From positions 9,170 through 63,841 of the forward strand of contig CADECM010000013.1 of the NCBI GenBank assembly GCA_902825845.1: DNA of 54,672 nucleotides, in the 5' to 3' direction. The DNA comes from an uncultured beta proteobacterium (GTDB taxonomy: Bacteria; Pseudomonadota; Gammaproteobacteria; Burkholderiales; SG8-41). The translations under genes and the position numbers were made by a program. This document shows positions 16,155 to 24,801 of this stretch, piece after piece. Below the pieces are notes generated by a model that saw only the letters and a list, made by a program, of their open reading frames with translations, was not told where the DNA came from and did not search any database. The stretch's first letter is position 1, and each line of letters starts with the position of its first letter.

Positions 16155-17033
16155 TCAGCCGGCCGCCGGTTTGATGTCGATGATACGTTTGCCGCTGCCG
16201 GTGACTCTGGGCTGCGGCTTCCAGGCGTGCCCGTACACCACTTCAAACGTTGCCGGCAGGGTGCCGTCGCGGCGCAGGTCTTCATACGCCGCGGCCACCG
16301 CGGCAAGCCGCGCGCGGCCTGTCAAACCCGGCGGCCGCTCGCGTGTCACATTGTGTGCACCGATGGCCTTCAGTTCGCGCATCAGCGTGCGCACGTCGCT
16401 GTAGGTCAGCGTGAACGGCTCCATGTCCATCACCGGGTCGCCAAAGCCGCGCTGCACCAGCATGTCGCCGATATCGTGCAGATCGACAAAGCGGCTGACG
16501 TGCGTATGGCGGTCCACACCCGAATAGGCTGCGCGCAACTCCTTCAGCGTATCCGGGCCAAAGGTGCTGAACATCAGCAATCCGCCGGGCGCCAGCACAC
16601 GATGAAATTCCGCAAACGCCCGCTCCGGCTCGTTCATCCACTGCAGCGCAAGATTGGACCACACCAGATCCACGCTGCCCGTGGCAAGCGGCAAGTGCTC
16701 GATGTCGGCGCAGAGCGCCGCGGGCCGCTGCTGCAACAGCGAGCGCCACCACGATGTGCCGCCGCGCCGGCGCGCCTGCTGCAGCATGGTGAAGGCGAGG
16801 TCAAGCGCGATCACCCGTCCCTGCGGATAGCGCGCGCGCAGCGCCGGCAGCGCGTTGCCGGTACCGCAGCCGGCGTCGAGGATCAGCGCCGGCTGCAGCT
16901 TGATCAGATCCAGCCGCTCGTCCATGCGCCGGCACACCTCGTGCTGCAGCACCGCGGCTTCGTCGTAGCTCGTCGCGGCGCGCTCGAAGGAACGGCGCAG
17001 CAGGCGCTTGTCAAACTGCGGCGGCGGGTTCAT
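16155..17033 (-). CDS. bioC: Malonyl-ACP O-methyltransferase BioC
   Basis: A 292-residue SAM-dependent enzyme that methylates malonyl-ACP so that fatty acid synthesis can build the pimeloyl chain. SAM motif I is ILDAGCGTGNALP; later come ALDLAFTML, VDLVWSNLALQWM and LAPGGLLMFSTFG. The N-terminal KRLLRRSFERAATSYDEAAV matches BioC. It overlaps the end of bioH by 23 nt and leads directly into bioD. Confidence 0.94.
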   Translation of the reverse strand: MNPPPQFDKRLLRRSFERAATSYDEAAVLQHEVCRRMDERLDLIKLQPALILDAGCGTGNALPALRARYPQGRVIALDLAFTMLQQARRRGGTSWWRSLLQQRPAALCADIEHLPLATGSVDLVWSNLALQWMNEPERAFAEFHRVLAPGGLLMFSTFGPDTLKELRAAYSGVDRHTHVSRFVDLHDIGDMLVQRGFGDPVMDMEPFTLTYSDVRTLMRELKAIGAHNVTRERPPGLTGRARLAAVAAAYEDLRRDGTLPATFEVVYGHAWKPQPRVTGSGKRIIDIKPAAG

Positions 17034-17778
17034 GCATGAACGTCAGTAAATGGCCGGCAACGGCATCCAGGTCCGTCAGAAACGGCGCGTGACCCGCGCC
17101 GGCGATCGCCTGAAACTCGGCGTGGGGCAGCAGTGCGCTCAGCGCGCGGCCGGCGGCGCACGGCGTCACCGCGTCGTTGTCACCGTGAATCACCAGTGCC
17201 GGCTGCGCTATCGACGGCAACGATTCACGCAGATCACCACTGCGCAACAGTTCCAGTCCGGCCTCCAGCACGTCCTGCGCCGGCAGCGGCTGCGTAAACA
17301 GCGCCGTGCGCAACTGATGCGCCACGCGCACCGCACGCACATCGCCATGCGACTGCAGCGCCACAAAACGCCGCAGCACGGCGGAACAATCGCGCCCGAT
17401 CTGCGCGGTGAACTGGCGCATTACCGCCGGCGGCACGGCATGCGGCCAGTCGGCGCGCTGCGTAAAGCAGGGCGTGGCCGCGATCAGCGCGAGACGGCGC
17501 ACCTGCCGCGGCGCGCGGCGCGCCCACGCCAGCGCGACCTGCGCGCCAAGCGACCAGCCGATGACGGCGCAGTGCCGCGGCGCCGCGGCAGACAGCGCAT
17601 CGGCCATGCGCTCCAGCGTATACGGCGCACAGGCCGCGGCTTCGCCGTAGCCAGGCAAGGCGGGAACCTGCACCCGAAGCTGTTTTTCGAGCGCGCGCGA
17701 GAGACCGCGAAACACCTGCGCGTGGCTCGCCCAGCCGTGCAACAGCACCACCGTGGTCTTGTCGGATGCCGCGCTCAA
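17011..17778 (-). CDS. bioH: Pimeloyl-ACP methyl ester carboxylesterase BioH
   Basis: A 255-residue alpha/beta hydrolase that removes the methyl group to give pimeloyl-ACP. LLHGWASHAQVF holds the oxyanion region; the nucleophile Ser is in IGWSLGAQ, the acid in IHGDNDAVTP and the His in AGAGHAPF. I chose TTG 17778 because ATTGA at 17775-17779 joins the bioF stop and this start; ATG 17820 is an alternative that would extend 14 residues into bioF. Confidence 0.9.
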   Translation of the reverse strand: MSAASDKTTVVLLHGWASHAQVFRGLSRALEKQLRVQVPALPGYGEAAACAPYTLERMADALSAAAPRHCAVIGWSLGAQVALAWARRAPRQVRRLALIAATPCFTQRADWPHAVPPAVMRQFTAQIGRDCSAVLRRFVALQSHGDVRAVRVAHQLRTALFTQPLPAQDVLEAGLELLRSGDLRESLPSIAQPALVIHGDNDAVTPCAAGRALSALLPHAEFQAIAGAGHAPFLTDLDAVAGHLLTFMHEPAAAV

Positions 17779-18959
17779 TGGTGACTCACACCTGCGCCGG
17801 CCAATGCGCCGGTCAGGCAACGCACATCATCCGTGGTATGTGCAGCCGACAACGAAATGCGCAGCCGCGCCGTGCCTGGTGGCACCGTTGGCGGTCGAAT
17901 CGCCGGCACCAGCACGCCGCGGTCTGCCAGCCGTTGCGCCAGACTACTCGCCGCGCGGTTGTCACCGATCACCAGCGGCTGGATCGCGGTGGCTGACGGC
18001 AGCAGTTCCCCGCCCCCGGGCATGGAATCATTAAGTGTTTGTTTTAATTGAATAATATTTTCGTGTAGCCGCTGACGCAGTGGCGCGCCGCTGGCGATCA
18101 GTTCAATGCTTTTCGATAGTGCGCACGCCAGCAGCGGCGGCATGGCGGTGGTGAAAATATAGGTGCGCGCGCGCTGCAGCAGCGTCTCGATCAGCGTAGG
18201 GTCGCCCGCCACAAACGCGCCGAAAACACCCGCCGCCTTGCCCAGTGTCGCCATATAAATGATACGCGGATGCGCCGCATTGAAATGCTCGAGCACGCCG
18301 CGCCCGTTTTCACCGAGCACGCCAAAGCCATGCGCATCATCGAGCAACAGCCAGGCGTCATAACGTTCGGCCAGCGCCAGCAAATCCGGCACCGGCGCGA
18401 TGTCGCCGTCCATGCTGAACACCGCATCGGCCACAATAAGTTTGCGCCGCGCCCGCGTCGACGCCAGCAGCCGCTGCAACTGATCCAGATTGTTATGCGC
18501 GTAACGTTTGAATTGCGCGCGCGCCAGCAGACAGGCGTCATTGAGCGACGCATGATTCAGGCGATCGGCGAACACCGCGTCCTCGCGGTTCATCAGTGCC
18601 GTGACAATCCCCAGATTGGCCATGTAACCGGTGGAAAACAGCAGCGCACGCGGCAACTTAACAAATGCCGCCAGTTGCGACTCCAGCGCCTCATGCGCGC
18701 GCGCGTGGCCCAGCACCAGATGCGAGGCGCCCGCGCCCACGCCGAACTGCGCCGCCCCCGCCTGCGCCGCCGCGATCAGTTCGGGGTGATTGGCGAGCCC
18801 AAGATAGTCATTGCTGCAAAACGCAACGTATTTTTTTCCGTCGACCAACACATGCGTGGCTTGCGCCGAATCCAGGGTACGGCGGTATCGGCGCAGTCCC
18901 AGGGAATCCAGTTCAGCCAGATCGTCCGGCAACATGGCGTACGGCATGCCAAGGGCCAC
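17775..18959 (-). CDS. bioF: 8-amino-7-oxononanoate synthase BioF
   Basis: A 394-residue PLP enzyme that condenses pimeloyl-ACP with alanine. Marks: FCSNDYLGLANHP, GAGASHLVLG, LLLDDAHGFGVLG, and the PLP-lysine in MATLGKAAGVFGAF. The start is GTG 18959 or ATG 18947. Residues about 299-310 (ENIIQLKQTLND) are coded by an AT-rich repeat (18029-18062) in an otherwise GC-rich gene. A REP-like inverted repeat separates it from bioB upstream. Confidence 0.95.
   Translation of the reverse strand: MALGMPYAMLPDDLAELDSLGLRRYRRTLDSAQATHVLVDGKKYVAFCSNDYLGLANHPELIAAAQAGAAQFGVGAGASHLVLGHARAHEALESQLAAFVKLPRALLFSTGYMANLGIVTALMNREDAVFADRLNHASLNDACLLARAQFKRYAHNNLDQLQRLLASTRARRKLIVADAVFSMDGDIAPVPDLLALAERYDAWLLLDDAHGFGVLGENGRGVLEHFNAAHPRIIYMATLGKAAGVFGAFVAGDPTLIETLLQRARTYIFTTAMPPLLACALSKSIELIASGAPLRQRLHENIIQLKQTLNDSMPGGGELLPSATAIQPLVIGDNRAASSLAQRLADRGVLVPAIRPPTVPPGTARLRISLSAAHTTDDVRCLTGALAGAGVSHH
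18029..18062 (+). repeat. AT-rich dispersed element, copy 6 (inside bioF)
   Basis: CATTAAGTGTTTGTTTTAAT, then TGAATAATATTTT. It lies within bioF (opposite strand) and encodes ENIIQLKQTLND with AT-rich codons. Confidence 0.65.
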
Positions 18960-18979
18960 GCTCTAACAGCGCACTATGC

Positions 18980-19062
18980 CGCCCTCATCCCCACCCTTCT
19001 CCCGCATGGAGAACGGCTTATTCATCCCCCTCCCTCCGGGAGAAGGACCGAGGGTGAGGGAA
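18980..19062. repeat. REP/BIME-like GC-rich inverted repeat, copy 1
   Basis: Between bioB and bioF. A left arm with CCCTCATCCCCACCCTTCTC and a right arm with GAAGGACCGAGGGTGAGGG face each other about 50 bases apart, each with its own inner hairpin (CTCCCGCATGGAGAA and CCCTCCGGGAGAAGG). It shares CCCTCACCCC-type blocks with the elements at 38411-38546 and 39231-39310. Such elements can stabilise or attenuate operon mRNA. Confidence 0.75.
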
Positions 19063-19091
19063 AGAAGCACCGCGAGCGCCCCAGGCATCGC

Positions 19092-20105
19092 TCATGCGCC
19101 CTTTGCTGCCATCGCGTGCAATCCCAGCCTGGCGAACAACGCCTGATCGCGCTCGACATCGGGGTTGCCCGTGGTCAGCAGCTTCTCGCCATAGAAAATG
19201 GAATTCGCACCCGCCAGAAAGCACAGCGCCTGGATGCCCTCGGGCATTTCCTGCCGCCCCGCCGACAGTCGCACCATCGCCTTGGGCATGGTGATGCGGG
19301 CGCAGGCAATCGTGCGCACAAACTCGAGCAGATCGAGCTGCCCGGCACCGTTGAACCGGTCACCCAGCGGCGTGCCTTCGACCTGCACCAGATTATTGAT
19401 CGGCACCGACTCCGGGTACGGATCCATGTTTGCCAGTTGCACAATCAGCGCCGCGCGGGTGCGCCGCGTCTCGCCCATGCCGACGATGCCGCCGCAGCAC
19501 ACATGCATGCCCGCTTCGCGCACGCGCGACAGGGTGTCCATGCGGTCCTGCTGCGTGCGCGTGGTGACGATCTGGCCGTAAAACTCCGGCGCGGTGTCAA
19601 TATTGTGATTGTAATAATCGAGGCCGGCGTCCCGCAGTTGCTCCGCCTGACCGTCCTTCAGCATGCCGAGCGTGGCGCAGGTTTCCATGCCCAGCCCGCG
19701 CACCGCGGTGATCATGTCCACCACCTTGTCGAGATCACGCTGCTTCGGTCCGCGCCATGCGGCGCCCATGCAAAAACGCGTGGCGCCATTGTCTTTGGCA
19801 CATTGCGCCGCGGCGACCACCTGCTCCACCGACAGGATGTCCTCGTTGTCCACGCCGGTGTGATAACGCGCCGCCTGCGGGCAATAGCCGCAATCTTCCG
19901 GGCAGCCCCCGGTCTTGATCGACAGCAGTGTGGAACGCTGCACCGCGTTCGGGTCAAAGTGCTCGCGGTGCACGGTCTGCGCGCGATACATGAGATCATT
20001 GAACGGCAGATCGAACAGTGCCGCGACCTGATCGACGGTCCAGCGCGGCGCCGCGGTGGGCGGGGCAAGCGATGTGGTGTTGGGGGTGGTGTGAGGGGTA
20101 TCCAT
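19092..20105 (-). CDS. bioB: Biotin synthase BioB
   Basis: A 337-residue radical-SAM enzyme that inserts sulfur into dethiobiotin. The radical SAM cluster motif is [12 protein letters not shown] (Cys68, Cys72, Cys75); further family segments are [35 protein letters not shown] and [11 protein letters not shown]. The ATG at 20105 (MDTPHT) gives normal length; the frame stays open to 20378 but that part overlaps the divergent comF promoter region. It is the first gene of the bioB-F-H-C-D operon. Confidence 0.96.
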   Translation of the reverse strand: MDTPHTTPNTTSLAPPTAAPRWTVDQVAALFDLPFNDLMYRAQTVHREHFDPNAVQRSTLLSIKTGGCPEDCGYCPQAARYHTGVDNEDILSVEQVVAAAQCAKDNGATRFCMGAAWRGPKQRDLDKVVDMITAVRGLGMETCATLGMLKDGQAEQLRDAGLDYYNHNIDTAPEFYGQIVTTRTQQDRMDTLSRVREAGMHVCCGGIVGMGETRRTRAALIVQLANMDPYPESVPINNLVQVEGTPLGDRFNGAGQLDLLEFVRTIACARITMPKAMVRLSAGRQEMPEGIQALCFLAGANSIFYGEKLLTTGNPDVERDQALFARLGLHAMAAKGA

Positions 20106-20140
20106 GCTGAAATCCGCGCTGTTGTCGACGACGTAACCAG

Positions 20141-20168
20141 AAAAACTCAATATTTTTGAATTACTTGC
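20141..20168 (-). repeat. AT-rich dispersed element, copy 7 (divergent)
   Basis: On the minus strand GCAAGTAATTCAAAAATATT, then GAGTTTTT. It lies in the bioB-comF promoter region. It keeps the AAGTA start but differs in the middle, so it is a marginal member. Confidence 0.4.
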
Positions 20169-20178
20169 ATCATCTGCA

Positions 20179-20925
20179 ATGCATCTTCCTTGGTCGAATA
20201 TAGCACGCGGTTTTGTGGCGAGCTGCACAAGTTTTGCACAAAAGGCAATTGCACCGTCTTGCCTGTTGTGTGCTGGAGGCAGTGCCGGCGCACTGTTGTG
20301 CGCGCATTGCCGCGACGGTTTGCCCACGCTTGCACTTGCCCGTTGCGACACCTGCGCGCTGCCGATCACGGCTGGCACGCGCTGCGGCGCCTGTCTGTCG
20401 CACGCGCCCGTGTACGACCATGTGTGCGCGCCGTATGTTTACGCGTTTCCGCTGGACGCGCTGGTGCAGGGCTTGAAATACCGCGGCATGCTGGCGATCG
20501 CGCCCTTGTTGGGCGGCGCCATCGCCGCTTGCCTCGATGAGCGCCCCGACGTGCTGGTGCCGATGCCGCTGGCCGGGGAGCGCCTGCGCGAGCGCGGCTT
20601 CAACCAGAGCCTCGAGGTCGCGCGCCACCTCGCCCGCCGCAGCGGCATACCGCTGATGCCGCAGGCCTGCCGCCGCGTGCGCAACACGCCGCCCCAGGCC
20701 GCGCTGCCGTGGAAGGCGCGCGCGAAAAACATCCGCCGGGCTTTTGTGTGCGACGTGGATTTTTCCGGGCAGCACGTCGCCGTGGTCGACGACGTGATGA
20801 CCACCGGCGCCACCCTCAACGAAATTGCGCGCAACCTCAAACAGGCGGGCGCGGCGCGCGTCACCGGCCTCGTCGCTGCGCGCACCCTGCCCGGCGGCTA
20901 CACACGGCGCCATACCGATGTTTGA
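20179..20925 (+). CDS. ComF family phosphoribosyltransferase-like protein
   Basis: A 248-residue ComF-type protein. The N-terminal double zinc-binding region is seen in CLLCAGG, LLCAHC and CDTCALP...CGAC. The C-terminal phosphoribosyltransferase fold has the family box [14 protein letters not shown] (near residue 195). ComF proteins are linked to DNA uptake in competent bacteria. It is divergent from bioB (73-nt gap) and overlaps trmL by eight bases. Confidence 0.92.
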   Translation: MHLPWSNIARGFVASCTSFAQKAIAPSCLLCAGGSAGALLCAHCRDGLPTLALARCDTCALPITAGTRCGACLSHAPVYDHVCAPYVYAFPLDALVQGLKYRGMLAIAPLLGGAIAACLDERPDVLVPMPLAGERLRERGFNQSLEVARHLARRSGIPLMPQACRRVRNTPPQAALPWKARAKNIRRAFVCDVDFSGQHVAVVDDVMTTGATLNEIARNLKQAGAARVTGLVAARTLPGGYTRRHTDV

Positions 20926-21382
20926 CGTGGTGCTGTATGAACCGGAGATACCGCCCAACACCGGCAACGCCATGCGCCTTGCCGTCAACACCGGCGCGCG
21001 CCTGCACCTGGTGAAGCCGCTGGGGTTTTCAATATCGCACAAACAGCTCGAACGCGCGGGCATGGATTACCGCGCGTTCGCCGATGTCGCAGTGCATGAC
21101 GACTGGACCGCCTGTCAGGCGCACTTTGCCGGGCGGCGGCTGTTCGCGGTCACCACCCGCGGCACGCAGCGTTACGACACGGTGACGTATCAGGCCGGCG
21201 ACGTATTCGTGTTCGGCCCCGAAAGCCGCGGCCTGCCGCAGGCACTGCTCGACGCGCTGCCGCCGCAACAGCGCATTCGGCTGCCGATGCGCACCGCCGC
21301 GCGCAGCATCAATCTTGCGAACGCCGTGGCGGTGGTGATCTACGAAGCATGGCGGCAAACGGGATTTGTGCATGGCGCATGA
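20918..21382 (+). CDS. trmL: tRNA (cytidine(34)-2'-O)-methyltransferase TrmL
   Basis: A 154-residue SPOUT methyltransferase acting on the wobble base of certain leucine tRNAs. Motifs: EPEIPPNTGNAMRLA at the N-terminus, LHLVKPLGF, VFGPESRGLP and the knot segment LPMRTAARSINLANAVAVVIYEAW split over its two conserved boxes. ATG 20918 gives the normal short length; the overlap with comF suggests coupling. Confidence 0.94.
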   Translation: MFDVVLYEPEIPPNTGNAMRLAVNTGARLHLVKPLGFSISHKQLERAGMDYRAFADVAVHDDWTACQAHFAGRRLFAVTTRGTQRYDTVTYQAGDVFVFGPESRGLPQALLDALPPQQRIRLPMRTAARSINLANAVAVVIYEAWRQTGFVHGA

Positions 21383-21441
21383 CGCCATCGCGCGCGCGGG
21401 CTTGCAAGCGCAGGCCAGTGTGACGCGGGCGGCATTGTCGC

Positions 21442-21447
21442 TATAAT
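21442..21447 (+). promoter_or_regulatory. Possible -10 box upstream of the cyclase-FHA gene
   Basis: A perfect TATAAT lies 42 nt before the ATG at 21489. The matching -35 position (about 21419-21424) reads TGTGAC, which is weak, so the promoter call is tentative. Confidence 0.45.
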
Positions 21448-21488
21448 TCCCGCATGTTGTCGCGAATTCACCCGAGGCAGGGCCGTTG

Positions 21489-22391
21489 ATGGAATCCGCC
21501 ACCGGCGCCGCAGTGCTGTTCGCCGATGTCAGCGAAAGCACGCGCCTGTATGAGCTGGCCGGCGATGCCGTCGCGTCCGATGCCATCAACCGCTGTGTGG
21601 CGCTGCTCAAGGCAAAAGCCATCGCCAGCGGCGGCCGCGTGATCAAAACCATCGGCGATGAGATCATGGTGCTGTTTGCCTCGGTCGACGCCGCAGCACA
21701 GGCCGCAATTGCGATGCAAAGCAACGTCGCGCTGATCGCGCCGGTTGCGGGCATGAAACTCGGCGTCGGCATCGGCTTTAACTACGGGCCGGTGCTGGAG
21801 CGCGATGGCGATGCGTTCGGCGATACCGTGAACGTCGCGTCGCGGCTCACCGAGCACGCGCAGGCGAATGAAATCATTACCTCCGTCGAAACCATGGCGC
21901 AATTGAGCCTGGCCTTTCGTACCGACTGCAGACGGCTGTACGCGATTCAGATCAAGGGCAAGTCGCATGCCGTCGAACTGGCGCAGCTGGTGTGGCGCTG
22001 GGACGAGCGCTTGGACAACACCCTGATCACGACCTACGCGGGAAAGCCCGACTTGCGGCACACGCAATTGCGTCTAAAACATCGCGGCGCCGAAATCGTG
22101 TTTGAAGCCGGGCGCGGCGCGCTGTTGCTGGGCCGCGATCCCGCCGCCGATCTGGTGGTGCACGATGCCAAGGCGTCGCGCCTGCACTGCCGCGTGGAGC
22201 GCCGCCTGGACAAGTTCGTGGTGGTCGATCACAGCGCAAACGGCACCTACGTCACCTTCCAGGACGATCAGGACGTGGTCCTCAAGCGCGAGGAATTGCC
22301 GCTGCATGGCCATGGCTGGATTGCGCTTGGCCGGCCGCGCGCGGCCACCGACGAGTGGGTCGAATTCTTCTGCGAAACACCGCCCGCCTGA
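21489..22391 (+). CDS. Adenylate/guanylate cyclase domain protein with FHA domain
   Basis: A 300-residue protein. The class III cyclase domain (about 1-180) has VLFADVSESTRLYE with a metal-binding Asp, KTIGDEIMVLF with the second Asp, and GDTVNVASRLTEHA. The FHA domain (about 195-295) has LLLGRDPAADLVV, SRLHCRVER and DHSANGTYV, the usual phosphothreonine-binding signature. The pairing suggests that cyclic nucleotide synthesis is tied to a Ser/Thr phosphorylation signal. A preceding TTG at 21486 is less likely than the ATG at 21489. Confidence 0.92.
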   Translation: MESATGAAVLFADVSESTRLYELAGDAVASDAINRCVALLKAKAIASGGRVIKTIGDEIMVLFASVDAAAQAAIAMQSNVALIAPVAGMKLGVGIGFNYGPVLERDGDAFGDTVNVASRLTEHAQANEIITSVETMAQLSLAFRTDCRRLYAIQIKGKSHAVELAQLVWRWDERLDNTLITTYAGKPDLRHTQLRLKHRGAEIVFEAGRGALLLGRDPAADLVVHDAKASRLHCRVERRLDKFVVVDHSANGTYVTFQDDQDVVLKREELPLHGHGWIALGRPRAATDEWVEFFCETPPA

Positions 22392-22435
22392 CGCGGCGCA
22401 CGACTCACGACTCACGACTCACCAAGGCACGACAC

Positions 22436-23389
22436 CTACGACGCGCCGCCGGCTTCCACCGCGTGGTTGGATATCACCTCCAGCACCAGCTTGCGGCCGG
22501 CGTTGAACAATTCCGTGCGCACCACCGCGACATTGCGGCCGCGTTGCAGGATGACCGAGCGCGCACTGATCGCCCTGCCCTGACCCGGGCTGATGTACCA
22601 CGCCGAGGCGCCGGTGAGCAGCGGGTGTTGCGGCACGGCGGCTTCGGCGGTAACCAGCGCCGCGTTGATCAGAAACCCGCCCTGCACATGCCCGACGCGA
22701 TTGCCCACCTGCATGCCGACCGGCAATCTGCCCATTGAACCGGTGGCGCTGCCCTTGACCAGCGGATCGCACAGCGTGCGCATCAGGTCACCGTGATGCG
22801 CCGTGCGCAGCGCTTTTTCGACATTGCGCAGCAGCGCTTTTTCAGGGGCTTCGAGTTCGTTTTTGCGCAGCAACGGGCGCTCCGCGCCGTTCTCGCCACC
22901 CTCCCACGGCAGGCCGCGCATCACCACGCCGGGCGGCGCCGGCGGCGACACCCAGGTGCCGGACATGCGCATCACTTCGCGGCCGTCACAGGTTATGCAG
23001 CCGCTGGCGACGCTTTCCGGCAGCGCGGTGCGCGGTGAAAAGCCGCTGCCTTTGCCGCTTGCGGTCATTTGGCCGCGCGCCGCTTCACCGGTGAATTCCA
23101 CTCTGAGCATCAGCGTTGCGGTGCGCCGGTTGGGGTCGGTGAACACCCGGTTGGCGGCCGCCAGCGTCATGTCGGCCATGTAGAGCAGCGCCGCGCGATT
23201 GATGCGTCCGCCGGCATCGGCGCAGTGCGGGCCCGGATCGATGGTGAATTCAACGCCGCCGCTGTCGAAACGCCGCGGCGTGAACTCCAGAAAGTAGCCT
23301 GCGAAATGCATGCCCGGCGCGCGGTTGCTGGAGATCGCGCGCAGTGTCCGGCGGCGGATGAAGTCCGCGTCCTGTGCACTGAAGCTCAA
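22436..23389 (-). CDS. Double-hotdog thioesterase-like protein
   Basis: A 317-residue protein that appears to hold two hotdog domains. The first (about 1-140) has GGRINRAALLYMADMTLAAA; the second (about 190-317) has GRLPVGMQVGNRVGHVQGGF, AWYISPGQGR and RTELFNAGRKLVLEVIS. This is the layout of acyl-CoA thioesterase-like proteins of the PaaI/4HBT group. TTG 23389 has AGGA eight bases upstream; the frame remains open to 23494 inside the MATE gene. Substrate unknown. Confidence 0.78.
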   Translation of the reverse strand: MSFSAQDADFIRRRTLRAISSNRAPGMHFAGYFLEFTPRRFDSGGVEFTIDPGPHCADAGGRINRAALLYMADMTLAAANRVFTDPNRRTATLMLRVEFTGEAARGQMTASGKGSGFSPRTALPESVASGCITCDGREVMRMSGTWVSPPAPPGVVMRGLPWEGGENGAERPLLRKNELEAPEKALLRNVEKALRTAHHGDLMRTLCDPLVKGSATGSMGRLPVGMQVGNRVGHVQGGFLINAALVTAEAAVPQHPLLTGASAWYISPGQGRAISARSVILQRGRNVAVVRTELFNAGRKLVLEVISNHAVEAGGAS

Positions 23390-23444
23390 AATAAAATTCC
23401 TGTCGAGGTTGGCAAAAGCCCGCGATCTTACCAAACGCCCCTGC

Positions 23445-24770
23445 TCAGATGGCGCGCAGCACGCGCGGAAAGTACACATGCAGCAGCAGCGCACGCCCGA
23501 GCAGGAAACTCGTCAGCGCCAGCCACAGGCCGGTGTTGCCGAGCAGCGGCTGCAAGCCATACAGCGCCGCCAGAAACATCGCGAACGCCGCCAGCATGGT
23601 GTTGCGCATGATGCGCGTGCGGGTGGCCGCCAGATACACGCCGTCGTAGGTATACGCCCACACCGACACCAGCGGCATCAGCACCGGCCACCACAGGTAG
23701 CCCGCGGCGGCGGCGCGCACCTCGGGGATGCTGGTCATCAGCGCGATGATGCCGTGCCCGGCCACGGCGTAAATCAGGATGTTGATCGCGCCCACCACGC
23801 CCGACCACGCAAACACCACGCGCCGGTCATGCAGGAACGCGGCGCGGTCGCGGCGCCCCACCGATTCGCCGAGTATGGTCTCGGACGCGTGCGCCACGCC
23901 ATCCAGCGCGTACGAGGTGAACACCAGAAAATGGTGCAGCACCTGATTCGCAGCAAGCTGCACGTCGCCCAGCTCCGCGCTCTTGGCCATGAAAAAGCCC
24001 AGCACCGACACCACGCAGATGGTGCGCAGCACGATGTCGCCGTTGATGGTCACCATGCGCTTGAGCTGCACCGGGTCGAGCAGCTTCGAGGGCCTGCCGC
24101 TGGCGTTATCACGCGGCAGTTCGCGCAGCGTGCGCCGCACGCTGGCCAGGCCCAGCAGCAGGCCGGCGTACTCGGCGATCAGCGACGCCGCCGCCACGCC
24201 GGGCACGCCCCAGCGCAACACGAACACGAACAGCATCGCCAGCACGATGTTCAGGCAATTGACGAACACCTGAATCATCAGCGGCGTGCGCACATTGCGC
24301 AGGCCGTAGCACCAGCCGTAGATGGCGTAGCTGCCCAGCACCGCCGGCATCGACCACACGCGGATCAGAAAATACTCGCGCGCGTGGTGTTCGACCTGGG
24401 CACTGGCCTCAATCACCCAGAAGGCAAAGCGGATGATCGGCAGTTGCAGCGCGACGATGACACTGCCGATGGCGCCGGCCAGCAGCAGCGCGCGCGCGAT
24501 CATCGCGCGCACTTCGGCGTGCTCGCCCGCGCCGCGCGCCTGCGCAGTCGGTCCGGTGGTGCCCATGCGCAGGCAGTTGAACAGGTGGTAGATGTAGTTG
24601 AACAGCATCGCGCCAATCGCCACCGCGCCGATGTAATACGGCTCGGGCAGATGGCCGACCACGGCGGTGTCGACCGCCCCCAGCAGCGGCACCGTCACGT
24701 TGGCGAGGATGATCGGCCACGCCAGCGTCCACACCTGCCGCTGCGTGCCGTGGGGCGTCGTGGGTGCCAT
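23445..24770 (-). CDS. MATE family efflux transporter (DinF type)
   Basis: A 441-residue, 12-helix multidrug/toxin extrusion protein. TLAWPIILANVTVPLLGAVDT is the family's opening helix, with VVGHL, GLRNVRTPLM and HASETILGESVGRRD as further marks; this last motif is typical of the DinF branch. It lies directly downstream of dinB, as dinF does next to SOS genes elsewhere. The ATG at 24770 has no Shine-Dalgarno sequence; an AT-rich repeat fills the 27-nt gap before it. Confidence 0.93.
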   Translation of the reverse strand: MAPTTPHGTQRQVWTLAWPIILANVTVPLLGAVDTAVVGHLPEPYYIGAVAIGAMLFNYIYHLFNCLRMGTTGPTAQARGAGEHAEVRAMIARALLLAGAIGSVIVALQLPIIRFAFWVIEASAQVEHHAREYFLIRVWSMPAVLGSYAIYGWCYGLRNVRTPLMIQVFVNCLNIVLAMLFVFVLRWGVPGVAAASLIAEYAGLLLGLASVRRTLRELPRDNASGRPSKLLDPVQLKRMVTINGDIVLRTICVVSVLGFFMAKSAELGDVQLAANQVLHHFLVFTSYALDGVAHASETILGESVGRRDRAAFLHDRRVVFAWSGVVGAINILIYAVAGHGIIALMTSIPEVRAAAAGYLWWPVLMPLVSVWAYTYDGVYLAATRTRIMRNTMLAAFAMFLAALYGLQPLLGNTGLWLALTSFLLGRALLLHVYFPRVLRAI

Positions 24771-24801
24771 TAAAAAATAATGTTTAAAAACATATACTTA
24801 C
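24771..24801 (-). repeat. AT-rich dispersed element, copy 8
   Basis: On the minus strand CTGTAAGTATATGTTTTTAA, then ACATTATTTTTTA. It includes the dinB stop codon and lies immediately before the MATE start codon, which has no Shine-Dalgarno sequence. Confidence 0.65.

Noticed and set aside
18270..20159. 629-codon open frame on the plus strand across bioF and bioB
   Set aside because: It is antisense to two clear enzymes; the translation is Arg/His/Gln-rich without family resemblance. It is a shadow caused by GC-rich codon use.
23310..24773. 487-codon open frame antisense to the MATE gene
   Set aside because: Low-complexity His/Gln/Arg translation; the opposite frame is a clear 12-helix transporter.
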